Source: CAZIAK01 sp964537035
GTDB taxonomy: Bacteria; Planctomycetota; B15-G4
Assembly (NCBI GenBank): GCA_964537035.1
Contig: CAZIAK010000009.1
Span: 1-64,000 of the forward strand
DNA length: 64,000 nt
Direction of reading: 5' to 3'
The position numbers and the translations under genes were made by a program. Positions 45,085-54,164 of this stretch are shown piece after piece (the first letter of the stretch is position 1; each line of letters opens with the position of its first letter). Below the pieces are notes generated by a model. The model ran no database searches. It saw only the letters and a list, made by a program, of their open reading frames with translations, and was not told where the DNA came from.

Positions 45085-46989
45085 ATGTCGCTCTTCCAGG
45101 ACATCAACGACCCCTCCGACCTGCGCCGCCTGTCCGAAGACGAGCTGCCCCTCGTCGCCGAGGAGATGCGGGCTGAGTTGATCGAGACCATCAGCCGCAC
45201 GGGCGGGCACCTCGGGTCGGGCCTGGGCGTCCTCGAGCTGACCCTGGCTCTGCACTACGTCTTCGACTTCAGCAAGGATCGGCTGGTCTTTGACGTGGGC
45301 CATCAGTGCTACCCGCACAAGATGCTCACCGGGCGCAAGGGCCAGCTGCACACCATGCGCAAGGACGACGGGCTGTGCGGCTTTCCCCACCCTGCGGAGT
45401 CTGAGCAAGACCTGTTTCACACCGGGCATGCAGGGACCAGCGTGTCCCTCGCCCTGGGCCTGGCCGTGGCGGACAAGCTGGCGGGCAACGGGCGGCGCAC
45501 CGTGGCCGTGGTGGGCGATGCCAGCTATGGCGCTGGTGCCATCTTCGAGGCCATGAACAACGCCGCCGATCTGGGGGTCGATCTCACCGTCGTGCTCAAC
45601 GACAACGAGATGTCGATCAGCCCCACGGTGGGCTCCATGGCCCGCTACTTCACCAGGGTACGCACGGGGCCTTTGTACACGGGGGCCAAGCGTGAAGTGC
45701 ATGAGCTGATCAAGCACATCCCCTTCATTGGCGAGAAGGTCGATCGCACTCTCGACGAGTGGCTGCATGTGGTGCGCTCGGTGGCCCAGCCCGGGCACGT
45801 CTTCGAAGAGTTCGGGTTCGACTACTTCGGCCCCATGGATGGCCACGACATCCCCCGGCTGATTCACACCGTGCGCGACCTCGCCGAGCGCGGTGGCCTG
45901 AACCTGCTGCACCTGCTGACCCACAAGGGCGCGGGGGACAGCCGCGCCGCCGACGATCCCCAGCGATTGCACGGGGTGAAGCCGTCCCCGGGGCTGAGCA
46001 AGGATGGCGAGGCTGACCCGCCGAGAAATGCTCAACCCGCCAAGCGTCCGCCTTACACCGAGATGTTCGCGGCCACCGTGGAGCGCTTGGCGCAGGCTGA
46101 CGATTCCATCGTGGGCGTCACGGCAGCCATGCCCGACGGCACGGGGTTGAGCCGCTGTCTGAAGTCGCTCCCCGGGCGCTTCTTCGATGTGGGCATCTGC
46201 GAGCAACACGCCATCGGGTTGGCGGGTGGCATGGCCAAGGGCGGGATGCAGCCCATCATCGCCATCTACTCGACCTTCTTGCAGCGGGGCTATGACCAGG
46301 TCTTTCAAGAGCTGGCCATCCAGAAGGCTTCCTGTGTGCTGGCCATGGACCGGGCTGGCCTGGTCGACGATGGGGCCACCCATCACGGCCTGTTCGACAT
46401 CTCCTACCTGCGGGCCTTGCCCAACACGACCTTGATGGCTCCCGCAGACGGCGACGAGCTGGTGGTCATGCTGGAGGCGGCGCTGCGCATGCCTGGGGTG
46501 GTCGGTCTGCGCTATCCCCGCGAAGGGGCCCCGAAGGCACGGCGGCCTGTCGAGCCGGTTCAGCGGGGCAAGGCGGTGGTGCTGCGAGAGGGTGCCGATG
46601 TGGCCCTGGTGGCCTACGGCACCATGGTGACGGTGGCCGAAGAGGCCGCTGAGATCCTGGCTGAGCAGGGTCTGCAGTGCGCTGTGGTCAATGGACGCTT
46701 CGCCAAGCCCGTCGATGTCGAGACGATCGAGCGCGTGGTGGCCGGGACCCGGCTGCTGGTGACCCTCGAAGAACACGCCCTGGCCGGGGGCTTTGGCACC
46801 GCCGTGACCGAAGCGCTGATCGCTGATCAGTGTGTGCTGCCGTCCGTGCTTTCCATCGGGGTGCCTGACCGCTTCATCGAGCACGGCACCCGGGATCGCC
46901 TGATGGCGAAACTGGGCTTCACCGGCCCAGGAGTGGCCGACCGGATCTTGCAGGCCGTCCGGGCCGAGGTGGGGCAGGCCCTGGCCTGA
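45085..46989 (+). CDS. dxs: 1-deoxy-D-xylulose-5-phosphate synthase
   Basis: 634 residues from the ATG at 45085. The enzyme joins pyruvate and glyceraldehyde 3-phosphate in the MEP isoprenoid pathway. Family blocks: SRTGGHLGSGLGVLELTLALHYVFD, VFDVGHQCYPHKMLTGR, the thiamine diphosphate motif GDASYGAGAIFEAMNN (second Gly of GDG replaced by Ala), FDVGICEQHAIGLAGGMA and MDRAGLVDDGATHHG with DGATHHG as in all Dxs. The C-terminal transketolase domain contains LRYPREGAPKARR. Located with ispA, it forms an isoprenoid unit. Confidence 0.95.
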   Translation: MSLFQDINDPSDLRRLSEDELPLVAEEMRAELIETISRTGGHLGSGLGVLELTLALHYVFDFSKDRLVFDVGHQCYPHKMLTGRKGQLHTMRKDDGLCGFPHPAESEQDLFHTGHAGTSVSLALGLAVADKLAGNGRRTVAVVGDASYGAGAIFEAMNNAADLGVDLTVVLNDNEMSISPTVGSMARYFTRVRTGPLYTGAKREVHELIKHIPFIGEKVDRTLDEWLHVVRSVAQPGHVFEEFGFDYFGPMDGHDIPRLIHTVRDLAERGGLNLLHLLTHKGAGDSRAADDPQRLHGVKPSPGLSKDGEADPPRNAQPAKRPPYTEMFAATVERLAQADDSIVGVTAAMPDGTGLSRCLKSLPGRFFDVGICEQHAIGLAGGMAKGGMQPIIAIYSTFLQRGYDQVFQELAIQKASCVLAMDRAGLVDDGATHHGLFDISYLRALPNTTLMAPADGDELVVMLEAALRMPGVVGLRYPREGAPKARRPVEPVQRGKAVVLREGADVALVAYGTMVTVAEEAAEILAEQGLQCAVVNGRFAKPVDVETIERVVAGTRLLVTLEEHALAGGFGTAVTEALIADQCVLPSVLSIGVPDRFIEHGTRDRLMAKLGFTGPGVADRILQAVRAEVGQALA

Positions 46990-47115
46990 GGCGGGCGGGC
47001 TGCTGGCAGCCGACCCTGCTGGCCGACCTCGGTGGCCGGCGCAGCCGAGGCGACCGGCCCAGGTGGCCCACAGCGGGCCTTTCAGGGCCTCGATGTGTGC
47101 GCTCCGCTGACCCGG

Positions 47116-47121
47116 TATACT
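47116..47121 (+). promoter_or_regulatory. Possible -10 box for the large secreted protein gene
   Basis: TATACT in GGTATACTGCCCGGG, 127 bases before the start codon. A matching -35 is not clear. The 258-base gap from dxs to 47248 holds no gene that I can support. Confidence 0.3.
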
Positions 47122-47247
47122 GCCCGGGCCTGTCAGTTGAGCCCCGAATGGGCCGTCCAGAGCAGGTCGCTGCGCAGGCCCGGTCCCGAACGACACCCCG
47201 AGATTCTCCTGCCCGCCAGCTTGCCAGCTCGGTCGGGCCTTTGAGAC

Positions 47248-50200
47248 ATGCCCATGATTCGTCTCTCCTTGTTGCTGTTGCTGATCAGCGGCATCGTGCT
47301 GCCCAGCAGTTCAGCCCAACTGGCTCCTGGGGACACTCCCCAGCTCACGCTGCGAGATGGGCTGGGCAACGATGCGCCGCCGGCGGGGGGGCCCTACGAC
47401 AGCAGCGGCGTCTTCAGCGGATCATCCGGGCTTTTCTTCAGCGCCGATCTCGCGTACCTGGCCGAGAACCAGAACAACTTCGATGTGCCTTGGGGTTTGT
47501 TGGTCTCCTCAGCTCAGACGCCGTTCCCCACGAACCTGCTGCCGCCGCCGCTCTTCGTGCAGCCACCGTTCGTGTTCGTGGTGCCCACCCCGGCCATGCT
47601 CGACGGCTCGGGCTTTGGCACCCAGCCCATGAGCATTCCCAACGGGCTCTACAGCGGCGACTTCTATGTGCAGGCCATCGTCCAGGACGTCTCGTCGTTT
47701 CCGGCGCTCAAGCTCTCGAACGGCGTGCGAGTCAATGTCACGCCGCCCGAGTTCAACGTTCGATTCAGCTTCGTGCGTTCAGCGCCGGCTCTGGGCATTC
47801 TCGATATCGAAGGCGTGGGGCACAGGGACATCGATGGGGACACGCTGAACACGTTCGCGCCGTTCGCCAGCGGTGTGGCTCCCCTGAGTGATGTAGACGC
47901 GGTGGGGCTGCCCGTGGGCATGCGCTTCTTGCCGATCTTGTCGAACAGCCCCGATGCGCCGATCAACCCGTTGTCCCAGCCGGTGACGACCATCACTGCA
48001 AGCATCACCACCAGCCCCACAGAGAACACCTTCCAGGTCGCGGACACCACGGGCTTCCCCGATCGGGGCTCGTTGCTGGTGGCCTTCCAGGGCAAGCATC
48101 CTTGGTCTGCTGCCGCGCTCTCGTCCGGCGCACCCCCCAAAGCAGAGGTCGTGTCCTACCGGGGCAAGACGGCCACCTCGTTCTTGAACGTGAAGCGTCG
48201 TCGACTGGGTTCTTCGGGTAATCAGCCGAACAACGGCTTCACCCACACCCCTGGCGACTTCGTTGTCGGTGAGTTCAGCATCGTGACCACCTCCGGTGCG
48301 CTGAGCCGCTCGCGAGTCTCTCTCGACGCGCGGAACCCCGAGCTGGTCCACGTGGTCATTCCCCAGTTCAGTTATCAGCCTGCAGAAGAAGGCACGGCGG
48401 TGACCCTGGACCTCGACCTCTACCTTTACGAAGACCAGACCACCAAGGTGCAAGGGTTCTGCCTGCTCGACCGGGCGAGCCACACCTGGCGCGTGATTCC
48501 TGGCACCGAGGTTGATGCGAGCTCCGGGGACAGGGAGTGGAACCCCATGGTGTCCATCGCTCCCGATGGCCGCTCCATGATCGCCGCGGTCAAGGTCAAC
48601 AGCGGCGACTTCGCCGTGTCGCCGAGTTTCGTCGACGGCTCCGACCCTGATGAACTCTGGGCCATTCGCCTTGACGGTGAACTCTGGCCCGTCTCCGGGC
48701 AGGAAACCTGGCAGGTCGACTACCAGGTCCAGGCTGACCCCAGCGCGACGGACACGGACGTGCGCTCTCGGCTGATCTCCATGCCATCCGTGGCCATCGT
48801 GGGCGATGACTCCCAGAACCTGGTGGCCTTCGTGGGCCTGGCCCACAAGTTCGCTCAATCGGACCAGGGCACGAACCTCTCGCCCCAGGGTGCGCTGACC
48901 GGCCCGTTCAATGGCTTCGAGTCCCGCTGGGTCCGCCGTGAGGTCTGGGTGCGCGACTACATTGACGTGCCCCTGGCAGACCCCAGCGCCATCGCCCAGA
49001 CCCCGGTCATCCCCCGGCCGTATATCAACGGCAACTTCGGTACCACGGGCACGGGGCTGAACGTCAAGCGATTCGATCCCACACCCATCGTGTCTGCGGA
49101 CGGGCGGGCCGTGGCCATGGCCGCCGGTCCGGAAGAACGCGATGAGGACATGTTCTACATCGACAACATCACGCACTCCCCGACGGGTGAGCCGGTCATG
49201 TCGATTCGCAACCTGTCTGGTCATGGTGGAGGTGCTGGCGCCGACGAGGGAGCCATGCGGCTCTTTTATCCGGGAGGCCAAGGGCGAGGGAACAAGGCGG
49301 CGATGTCGCCAGGGGGCACCTACGTGGCCTGGGCCTTCCAGGAGGCTGGATTCGACAACAGGGACTGGCTGCACATCGCGCCCACCAACGGCACGGGTTT
49401 TGCCACTGTCGATGGCGTGTTCAGAGCGGACACCGGGAAGTTCAAGATCCCTGGGGACTTCGTCGGTAATCGGGTTCTCTCAGGCCTGCACTTCGTGGAT
49501 GAAGATCGCATCGTTTTCCTGATGGGGCTCAACCCCTACGCAGACCCCATGGGCTTCGTGAACTCGACGAAGATCCCCCTGTACGACGTGTTCCTCTACA
49601 CCATCTCCACCGACGTCATGGTCAACTTGACCAACACGGCCCAGTCGGCGTCGGGGCTCGATACCCACGGCACACTCATCCCGGCGGGCCAGTTCTTGTC
49701 GCCGAATCGTCAGTTCCTCTACATCGTGCGTGACGGCGAGCCCATCCAGGGCAACACGATCCTCGCGCCGGGCGTTGAGGTGATGAACATCCTGGGCATC
49801 GACCTGGTCAACGGTGGGTCGTTCGACGTGAGCGGCGACGAGCTGAGCGTGCTGGGCTCCTTGCCCAACCTCGACCTGCCGGGCGGCGAGGCGCTGACGC
49901 CAGTAGAGACCCTGTCGACCATGGGCTTCGTTGAAGGCTCTGGAGTGCAGGGCACCATGATGTTCTTCACCTCTCACATGGCCGGCGATCTCACCGAGAC
50001 AGACGAACTCTTCGGTTTCGACATGAATGCCCCCTTCTTGGGCGTGTCGATCACCGGTGAGTCTGGTGCGGGGACGCACATCTCCAACGTCACCCCCGAC
50101 CCCTTCGGCAGCCGGGTGGCCTTCGCCCAGACCGCCGACAGCGATCCCCTGGGCAACACCCAGCACGCCTTCGTCTCAGACCTGGCGACCTTCAGCTTCA

Positions 50201-50529
50201 TCCGCGACCTGACCCCGGCCTTGGTGCTCAACGGCAACATCATCGGGCGGGTGATGGACGGCAGCTTCCACTTCTTGCCGCCGTCCAACACGCAGGTCCC
50301 CGTAGATTGGGACGCCGAGGGTGCCCTGGTGTTTTCCATCGGCAACAAGGTCGACCCGGTGACCGGCGTGGCCACTCAGACGGCGCCGGTCTACTACCCC
50401 CTGGCCAATCTGGCGAACACCCTGCTGGAGCCCGTGCCGGTGCTGCTGCCCCTGCTCTCCACACAAGAACTGGGGCCGAACTACCGCATCTATCTGCCGA
50501 GCGCTGGGTTGTCGACCGGCGATCCGTAG
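47248..50529 (+). CDS. Large secreted protein with TolB/propeller-like repeats
   Basis: 1093 residues with a signal peptide (RLSLLLLLISGIVLPSSSA). Repeated beta-propeller-like units are suggested by motifs such as MVSIAPDGRSMIAAVKV, PIVSADGRAVAMAAGP, AAMSPGGTYVAWAFQE and LSPNRQFLYIVRDG, each with a D/G-R-x-h-A-h pattern as in TolB/WD40 blades. The N-terminal 200 residues are separate, with Gly/Pro-rich loops and a GVRVNVTPPEFNV strand. It lacks the C-terminal domain seen in the S8 protease and esterase. It is probably extracellular, with a structural or binding role. Long monocistronic gene, followed by inverted-repeat element B. Confidence 0.75.
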   Translation: MPMIRLSLLLLLISGIVLPSSSAQLAPGDTPQLTLRDGLGNDAPPAGGPYDSSGVFSGSSGLFFSADLAYLAENQNNFDVPWGLLVSSAQTPFPTNLLPPPLFVQPPFVFVVPTPAMLDGSGFGTQPMSIPNGLYSGDFYVQAIVQDVSSFPALKLSNGVRVNVTPPEFNVRFSFVRSAPALGILDIEGVGHRDIDGDTLNTFAPFASGVAPLSDVDAVGLPVGMRFLPILSNSPDAPINPLSQPVTTITASITTSPTENTFQVADTTGFPDRGSLLVAFQGKHPWSAAALSSGAPPKAEVVSYRGKTATSFLNVKRRRLGSSGNQPNNGFTHTPGDFVVGEFSIVTTSGALSRSRVSLDARNPELVHVVIPQFSYQPAEEGTAVTLDLDLYLYEDQTTKVQGFCLLDRASHTWRVIPGTEVDASSGDREWNPMVSIAPDGRSMIAAVKVNSGDFAVSPSFVDGSDPDELWAIRLDGELWPVSGQETWQVDYQVQADPSATDTDVRSRLISMPSVAIVGDDSQNLVAFVGLAHKFAQSDQGTNLSPQGALTGPFNGFESRWVRREVWVRDYIDVPLADPSAIAQTPVIPRPYINGNFGTTGTGLNVKRFDPTPIVSADGRAVAMAAGPEERDEDMFYIDNITHSPTGEPVMSIRNLSGHGGGAGADEGAMRLFYPGGQGRGNKAAMSPGGTYVAWAFQEAGFDNRDWLHIAPTNGTGFATVDGVFRADTGKFKIPGDFVGNRVLSGLHFVDEDRIVFLMGLNPYADPMGFVNSTKIPLYDVFLYTISTDVMVNLTNTAQSASGLDTHGTLIPAGQFLSPNRQFLYIVRDGEPIQGNTILAPGVEVMNILGIDLVNGGSFDVSGDELSVLGSLPNLDLPGGEALTPVETLSTMGFVEGSGVQGTMMFFTSHMAGDLTETDELFGFDMNAPFLGVSITGESGAGTHISNVTPDPFGSRVAFAQTADSDPLGNTQHAFVSDLATFSFIRDLTPALVLNGNIIGRVMDGSFHFLPPSNTQVPVDWDAEGALVFSIGNKVDPVTGVATQTAPVYYPLANLANTLLEPVPVLLPLLSTQELGPNYRIYLPSAGLSTGDP

Positions 50530-50563
50530 TCCGCTGCCGGTGGGCTGACCTCGAGATGGTGGA

Positions 50564-50671
50564 GGGAGGTGCTGTGCACCCTTACCTCCGGGCTCGGACA
50601 GTCCTCGGCTGCTGCGCTTTGCGCAGCAGCCTGCGGAACTCGCTCTGAGATAAGGGTGCACAGCACCTCCC
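50564..50671. repeat. Inverted-repeat element B (perfect 21-bp arms with internal hairpin)
   Basis: Arms 50564-50584 and 50651-50671 are perfect reverse complements over 21 bases. The interior has GCTCGGACA, a 10-bp hairpin with a TTT loop (GCTGCTGCGC-TTT-GCGCAGCAGC) and GGAACTCGCTC. The core matches element A at 35938-36040 while the arms do not. It begins 35 bases after a stop codon, as element A begins 33 bases after one. Confidence 0.85.
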
Positions 50672-50765
50672 GCTGGGCCTTGTGGAACGGCAAGGGCTGA
50701 GACGGGTGGGCGTTCTTACGGGTCGGCGGCTGCGAGAAATCTCGCGGGAGAGCCTGTGGGCGAGA

Positions 50766-50794
50766 GGCGGCAATTCACCCGGAGCATTGCCGCC
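50766..50794. terminator. Hairpin terminator downstream of the membrane-protein operon
   Basis: A 9-bp stem (50766-50774 with 50786-50794) with an 11-base loop, followed on the plus strand by CTTTCG. It lies between convergent genes; strength unknown. Confidence 0.5.
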
Positions 50795-50864
50795 CTTTCG
50801 ACCTGTGGCGCTGGCTCCCGCCTCAGCTCATGGGACCGGCCTACACCCTCCGACGGACTGAGCC

Positions 50865-51794
50865 CTACGTGGAGGCCGTGTCCCCTGCGTCCTTGCCGGT
50901 GATCTTCCGGAGCACGAGCACCAGGGTGATCAGCACGGCTGTGAGCACTGGAGGCGAGGTCATGACGGAGAGCGTGCCTGTTCCCGTCCCCATCATCTGG
51001 TAGCCGTTGCCGGACAGGGTGCCCAGGGAGTCGACCCGCTCGATGAGCAGGGCGATACGTCCGAGGACGGTGAAGCCGAACATGGAGCCGAAGGTGATCA
51101 TCAGCACCACCACGCCCACTCTGGAGACGCCACCGAGCAGGGGCGTGCGTTTGTAGGTGAAGATGAAGTGGGACAAGGCGCAGATGGTGCCCACGATGAC
51201 CACCAGCGCAGCGATGGTGAAGAAGACGCCCGTGTCTTCGACCCGGGCCCAGTCAGACGACCAGGCCGCCGCGTCGGGGTTGGTGATCGGGGTGAGCATG
51301 CCCTTCACGGGCAGGACCAGCTTGGCCTGGGTCTCACCTGTCATCTTCAGCGCCGCGTAGACGCCGACCATGATGGCCAGGGGCCAGCGGGGGGCCCAGG
51401 AGTCTGCCTTGAACAGCCGCACCAGGAGCATGAGCGCGAGCGCTGCAGCGATGCAGCGGAAGACGATGCCCAGGGTCGGGTCGATCCCATGCCCACCCAG
51501 CATGAGCAGACCACCAGAGTCGATCAGCCCAGACGCTCGATGGATGTGGTCGATCACCGGTTCGAGCACGCCCTCTTCGTAGTATTGCAGGGTGAAGAAC
51601 GCTGTCCCCGCGCCCACGAAGACGTGTTCGGCGAACTTGTAAAAGGGGTTGTCCTTGTACAGGAAGCTGAACACGCAGAGGGTGAACAGGGCGATGAGCC
51701 AGGCGCCCACCACGTCGACGTCGGGCGGCACGGCCAGGATGTCAAAGAAGGGGCGCTCGGCCAGGGCTTGCTGGGCAAGGAAGGTCATGGTCAT
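50865..51794 (-). CDS. Multi-pass membrane protein, last gene of the MutL-type operon
   Basis: 309 residues with about seven membrane helices: ALFTLCVFSFLY, HVFVGAGTAFFTLQYY, FRCIAAALALMLLVRLF, AIMVGVYAALKM, FFTIAALVVIVGTICALS, VGVVVLMITFGSMFGFTVLG and VLTAVLITLVLVLR. No transport or catalytic motif is recognised. The ATG at 51794 overlaps the previous gene's stop (ATGA). It is the promoter-distal gene of an eight-gene set, so it is probably part of a membrane complex. Function unknown. Confidence 0.75.
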   Translation of the reverse strand: MTMTFLAQQALAERPFFDILAVPPDVDVVGAWLIALFTLCVFSFLYKDNPFYKFAEHVFVGAGTAFFTLQYYEEGVLEPVIDHIHRASGLIDSGGLLMLGGHGIDPTLGIVFRCIAAALALMLLVRLFKADSWAPRWPLAIMVGVYAALKMTGETQAKLVLPVKGMLTPITNPDAAAWSSDWARVEDTGVFFTIAALVVIVGTICALSHFIFTYKRTPLLGGVSRVGVVVLMITFGSMFGFTVLGRIALLIERVDSLGTLSGNGYQMMGTGTGTLSVMTSPPVLTAVLITLVLVLRKITGKDAGDTAST

Positions 51795-52627
51795 TTTCCT
51801 CGGCCGGCGAAGTAGAGCACGTTGCCGACGACGATCAGGGCCAGAATGAGCATGTGTGCCCACTCCTGGATCATGATGCGGTTCTGATTGACATCCCGGG
51901 CGTGGACCATCGCTTCGGTCTGCTCGCTGACCAGCTCAAGATAGCGGGTGGCGCCGGTGGCTCCGCCGATGAAGCCCGCGAGCTGGCTCGGGTAGAAGGC
52001 GTACAGATCAGAGGTCTGCACCGCGGTCGTCCCGGTGAGGATGGTCATGTTGTAGCGACCGCCCACCTGGGCCAACCACTCAAGGATGCCCGGGTAGCCG
52101 GCGCTCAAGGTGATCAGCAGGTCGATGCCCTGCAGGGAATCGCCCAGTTCACCCATGAGGGGAAGCTCTGCCAGAGGCTTGTTCTCACGGCTGTCCGTGG
52201 AGAAGGCCGAGTGCAACGACGCGCCCATCTGGGCCATGGCCACGTCGTCACCGGGCAGAAAGCCCAGCTCGACCCAGTCGGTCCCGTAGAGCTTGCCGTA
52301 CTGCGGCGTGATCTGGTTGAACTCGTTGCGCGTGTAGGGCGGCGCCGCGGGCCAGGTCGCCACGTTGACGACGCGGATGTTCTTGCGCAGCAGGTGGTGG
52401 ATCGTGGCCTGGTACATGGGCAGCAGCTCGGCTGCGGAGGCTGGATCGAAATCGGCAGAGAGCATGACGATGCTGTCGTCAGGCAGAGCCTCGATCACAT
52501 CGTAGTAGGCCTGTACGTACTCAAGCTGTGGCGCCGGGCTCTTGGCCCCGGTGGTGTAAAGGCCGACCACCAGCACACCCATGGCCAGGAAGATCCAGCG
52601 GCGGTCGAAGTCAGTGACGTTGGCCAA
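51791..52627 (-). CDS. Membrane protein with extracytoplasmic domain, MutL-type operon
   Basis: 278 residues with one membrane helix near the N-terminus (WIFLAMGVLVVGLYTTG) and one near the C-terminus (MLILALIVVGNVLYFAG). The region between, about residues 30-245, has alternating strands and helices (DDSIVMLSADFDPASAAEL, IRVVNVATWP, IDLLITLSAGYPGILEWL, MTILTGTTAVQTSDLYAF), reminiscent of a periplasmic-binding-like fold. No motif is diagnostic. It begins four bases after the previous gene and its stop overlaps the next start. Confidence 0.72.
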   Translation of the reverse strand: MANVTDFDRRWIFLAMGVLVVGLYTTGAKSPAPQLEYVQAYYDVIEALPDDSIVMLSADFDPASAAELLPMYQATIHHLLRKNIRVVNVATWPAAPPYTRNEFNQITPQYGKLYGTDWVELGFLPGDDVAMAQMGASLHSAFSTDSRENKPLAELPLMGELGDSLQGIDLLITLSAGYPGILEWLAQVGGRYNMTILTGTTAVQTSDLYAFYPSQLAGFIGGATGATRYLELVSEQTEAMVHARDVNQNRIMIQEWAHMLILALIVVGNVLYFAGRGK

Positions 52628-52631
52628 AGGT

Positions 52632-53306
52632 TTACTCCGACAGGTAGCTGCGTTCGAGACCGAGCACGATGCGCAGGCCAGTGGCCAGGGTGCCGAAGGC
52701 GGCGCCCATGATGATGGCCCGTTGTCCCGCAGCGTTGATGTACTTCATCAAGAAGTCCTGCCAGCGGGAGGCCATGTCAAAGGTCAGCGTGTCGCCCAGG
52801 GGTACCTGCCCCAGCATGACGATGGCGCCAGCCATGAGCAGCAGCACGGCCTCGAACGACCGGGCCCTGAAGGCGCGGAACGCAGCCGAGGCGATGTAGA
52901 ACGCCAGCAAGCTGAACATGGTCGCTTGCAGGGGCTGGAAGATGCGGTAGTAGATCCAGTCGCGGCGCACGTTCTCGCTCATGATCACCTGGCCGGTGGG
53001 GTCCGTCCCTGTGGCCAGAGGGGCCAGCCAGCCGTGAATCTCGGCGATGCCGATGCCCAGGTAGCCCAGCAGCACGACCAGCAGCACGATCTTGTAGGGC
53101 CGATCTCGGTGCCCGCTGGAGATCTGCTTCAGGCTGATGCGGATCAGGTTGCCGATGCCCAGCAGAAAGGCCACCGAGAAGAACACCACGGCCCAGGCCA
53201 GGAGCTCTGCGTTGACCGCCTTGGAAACATCAGACTGGCTGAAGAACGACCAGGTGATCGCCAGTCCACACAGGACCGTCAGCAGGATGGGAATCTCGCG
53301 TTTCAT
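52632..53306 (-). CDS. Membrane protein, unknown, MutL-type operon
   Basis: 224 residues with five or six membrane segments (ILLTVLCGLAITWSFF, LLAWAVVFFSVAFLLGIG, IVLLVVLLGYLGIGI, MFSLLAFYIASAAF, AVLLLMAGAIVMLGQVP, IIMGAAFGTLATGLRIVLGL). No known family. Six bases from the upstream gene's stop and four from the next gene. Confidence 0.72.
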   Translation of the reverse strand: MKREIPILLTVLCGLAITWSFFSQSDVSKAVNAELLAWAVVFFSVAFLLGIGNLIRISLKQISSGHRDRPYKIVLLVVLLGYLGIGIAEIHGWLAPLATGTDPTGQVIMSENVRRDWIYYRIFQPLQATMFSLLAFYIASAAFRAFRARSFEAVLLLMAGAIVMLGQVPLGDTLTFDMASRWQDFLMKYINAAGQRAIIMGAAFGTLATGLRIVLGLERSYLSE

Positions 53307-53312
53307 CGCCGG

Positions 53313-54164
53313 TCAGCCGAAGAGTCGATTGAAGATGGTGGACCAGTTGGGACCGGGCCCCGCGTCCACGTAGATCGTGGCCAGCGCTGCGCCCACGATG
53401 ACCGAGGCGATGACGACGATCTTGATCACGTCGGCGGCTCGGATCGTCCCCAGCAGGTTGGGGTCGCGGGTCAGGTAGGCCGTCACCGCGAAGTACTCCT
53501 CGCCGATGATGGTGTAGTCGCAGGCCGCGACGAAGAAGGGCAGCTGGTGCTGCTTGGCCGTGCCCGCCACCTGGATGGCGCCGCTGGCGAAGCCGGTCTC
53601 GGCCAGGATCAGCGACTCGGCGAAGAACATGCCCAGCATGATGTTCGCCGCAGGCTTCTCGCGGTTCATGATGCCAGCCACGCCCGCGCAGTAGGCGAAC
53701 TGCTCGTTCGACAGGTAGCGCACGTTGTCCGGGATGAAGGCGTCGGGCTGTCCCGCATCTTGGCAGCCCTGTTTCACCGCTTCTTCGGCGAAGGCCATGA
53801 CCACCGAGTCTTTCACAGGCACGATGAGCTCGGTGCCGTACTCGGCGGTCTTGCGAGCCACATGCCGCAAGATCATCATCGAGTAGAGCGTCTGGATCTC
53901 TTTGATCTCGTCGATGCCCGGCACGTAGAGCACCGGCCGGCCCATCTCGGTGGAGCGGCCGATGGCCTCGTCGAGTGCATCGAGCCCGGGGATGCGCCGG
54001 ATGGGGATCTCGACCCCGCGCTTGGCTCGCGACTGGGCCCAGAACATCACCACGGCGTAGGCGATGATGCAGCCCAGGGTGGGCAGCTTGCTCGTATCGA
54101 CCCAAGGGTTGAGCTGCTCGTACAGGCCGTTGAGGACCTCGGAGGCGCCAGCGACGTCTAGCAT
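53313..54164 (-). CDS. DUF6754-like membrane protein, MutL-type operon
   Basis: 283 residues. A membrane helix at about 29-45 (GCIIAYAVVMFWAQS) is followed by a soluble segment with RIPGLDALDEAIGRSTEMGRPV and LYVPGIDEI, then hydrophobic stretches around 165-210 and a last helix VIKIVVIASVIVGAALATIYV. The RIPGLDALDEAIGRSTEMG run is what I associate with DUF6754 proteins. The start overlaps the upstream stop by one base (TGATG). Function unknown. Confidence 0.72.
   Translation of the reverse strand: MLDVAGASEVLNGLYEQLNPWVDTSKLPTLGCIIAYAVVMFWAQSRAKRGVEIPIRRIPGLDALDEAIGRSTEMGRPVLYVPGIDEIKEIQTLYSMMILRHVARKTAEYGTELIVPVKDSVVMAFAEEAVKQGCQDAGQPDAFIPDNVRYLSNEQFAYCAGVAGIMNREKPAANIMLGMFFAESLILAETGFASGAIQVAGTAKQHQLPFFVAACDYTIIGEEYFAVTAYLTRDPNLLGTIRAADVIKIVVIASVIVGAALATIYVDAGPGPNWSTIFNRLFG

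Larger units (their letters stand above)
50530..50864. other. Convergent intergenic region holding element B and a hairpin
   Basis: 335 bases between the stops of the large secreted protein (plus) and the membrane-protein operon (minus). It contains inverted-repeat element B (50564-50671) and a second, simpler hairpin (50766-50794). No coding frame is credible. Confidence 0.6.

Noticed and set aside
46990..47247. Open frames between dxs and the large secreted protein
   Set aside because: No ribosome site, composition unlike neighbours, and they run through a likely promoter and leader.
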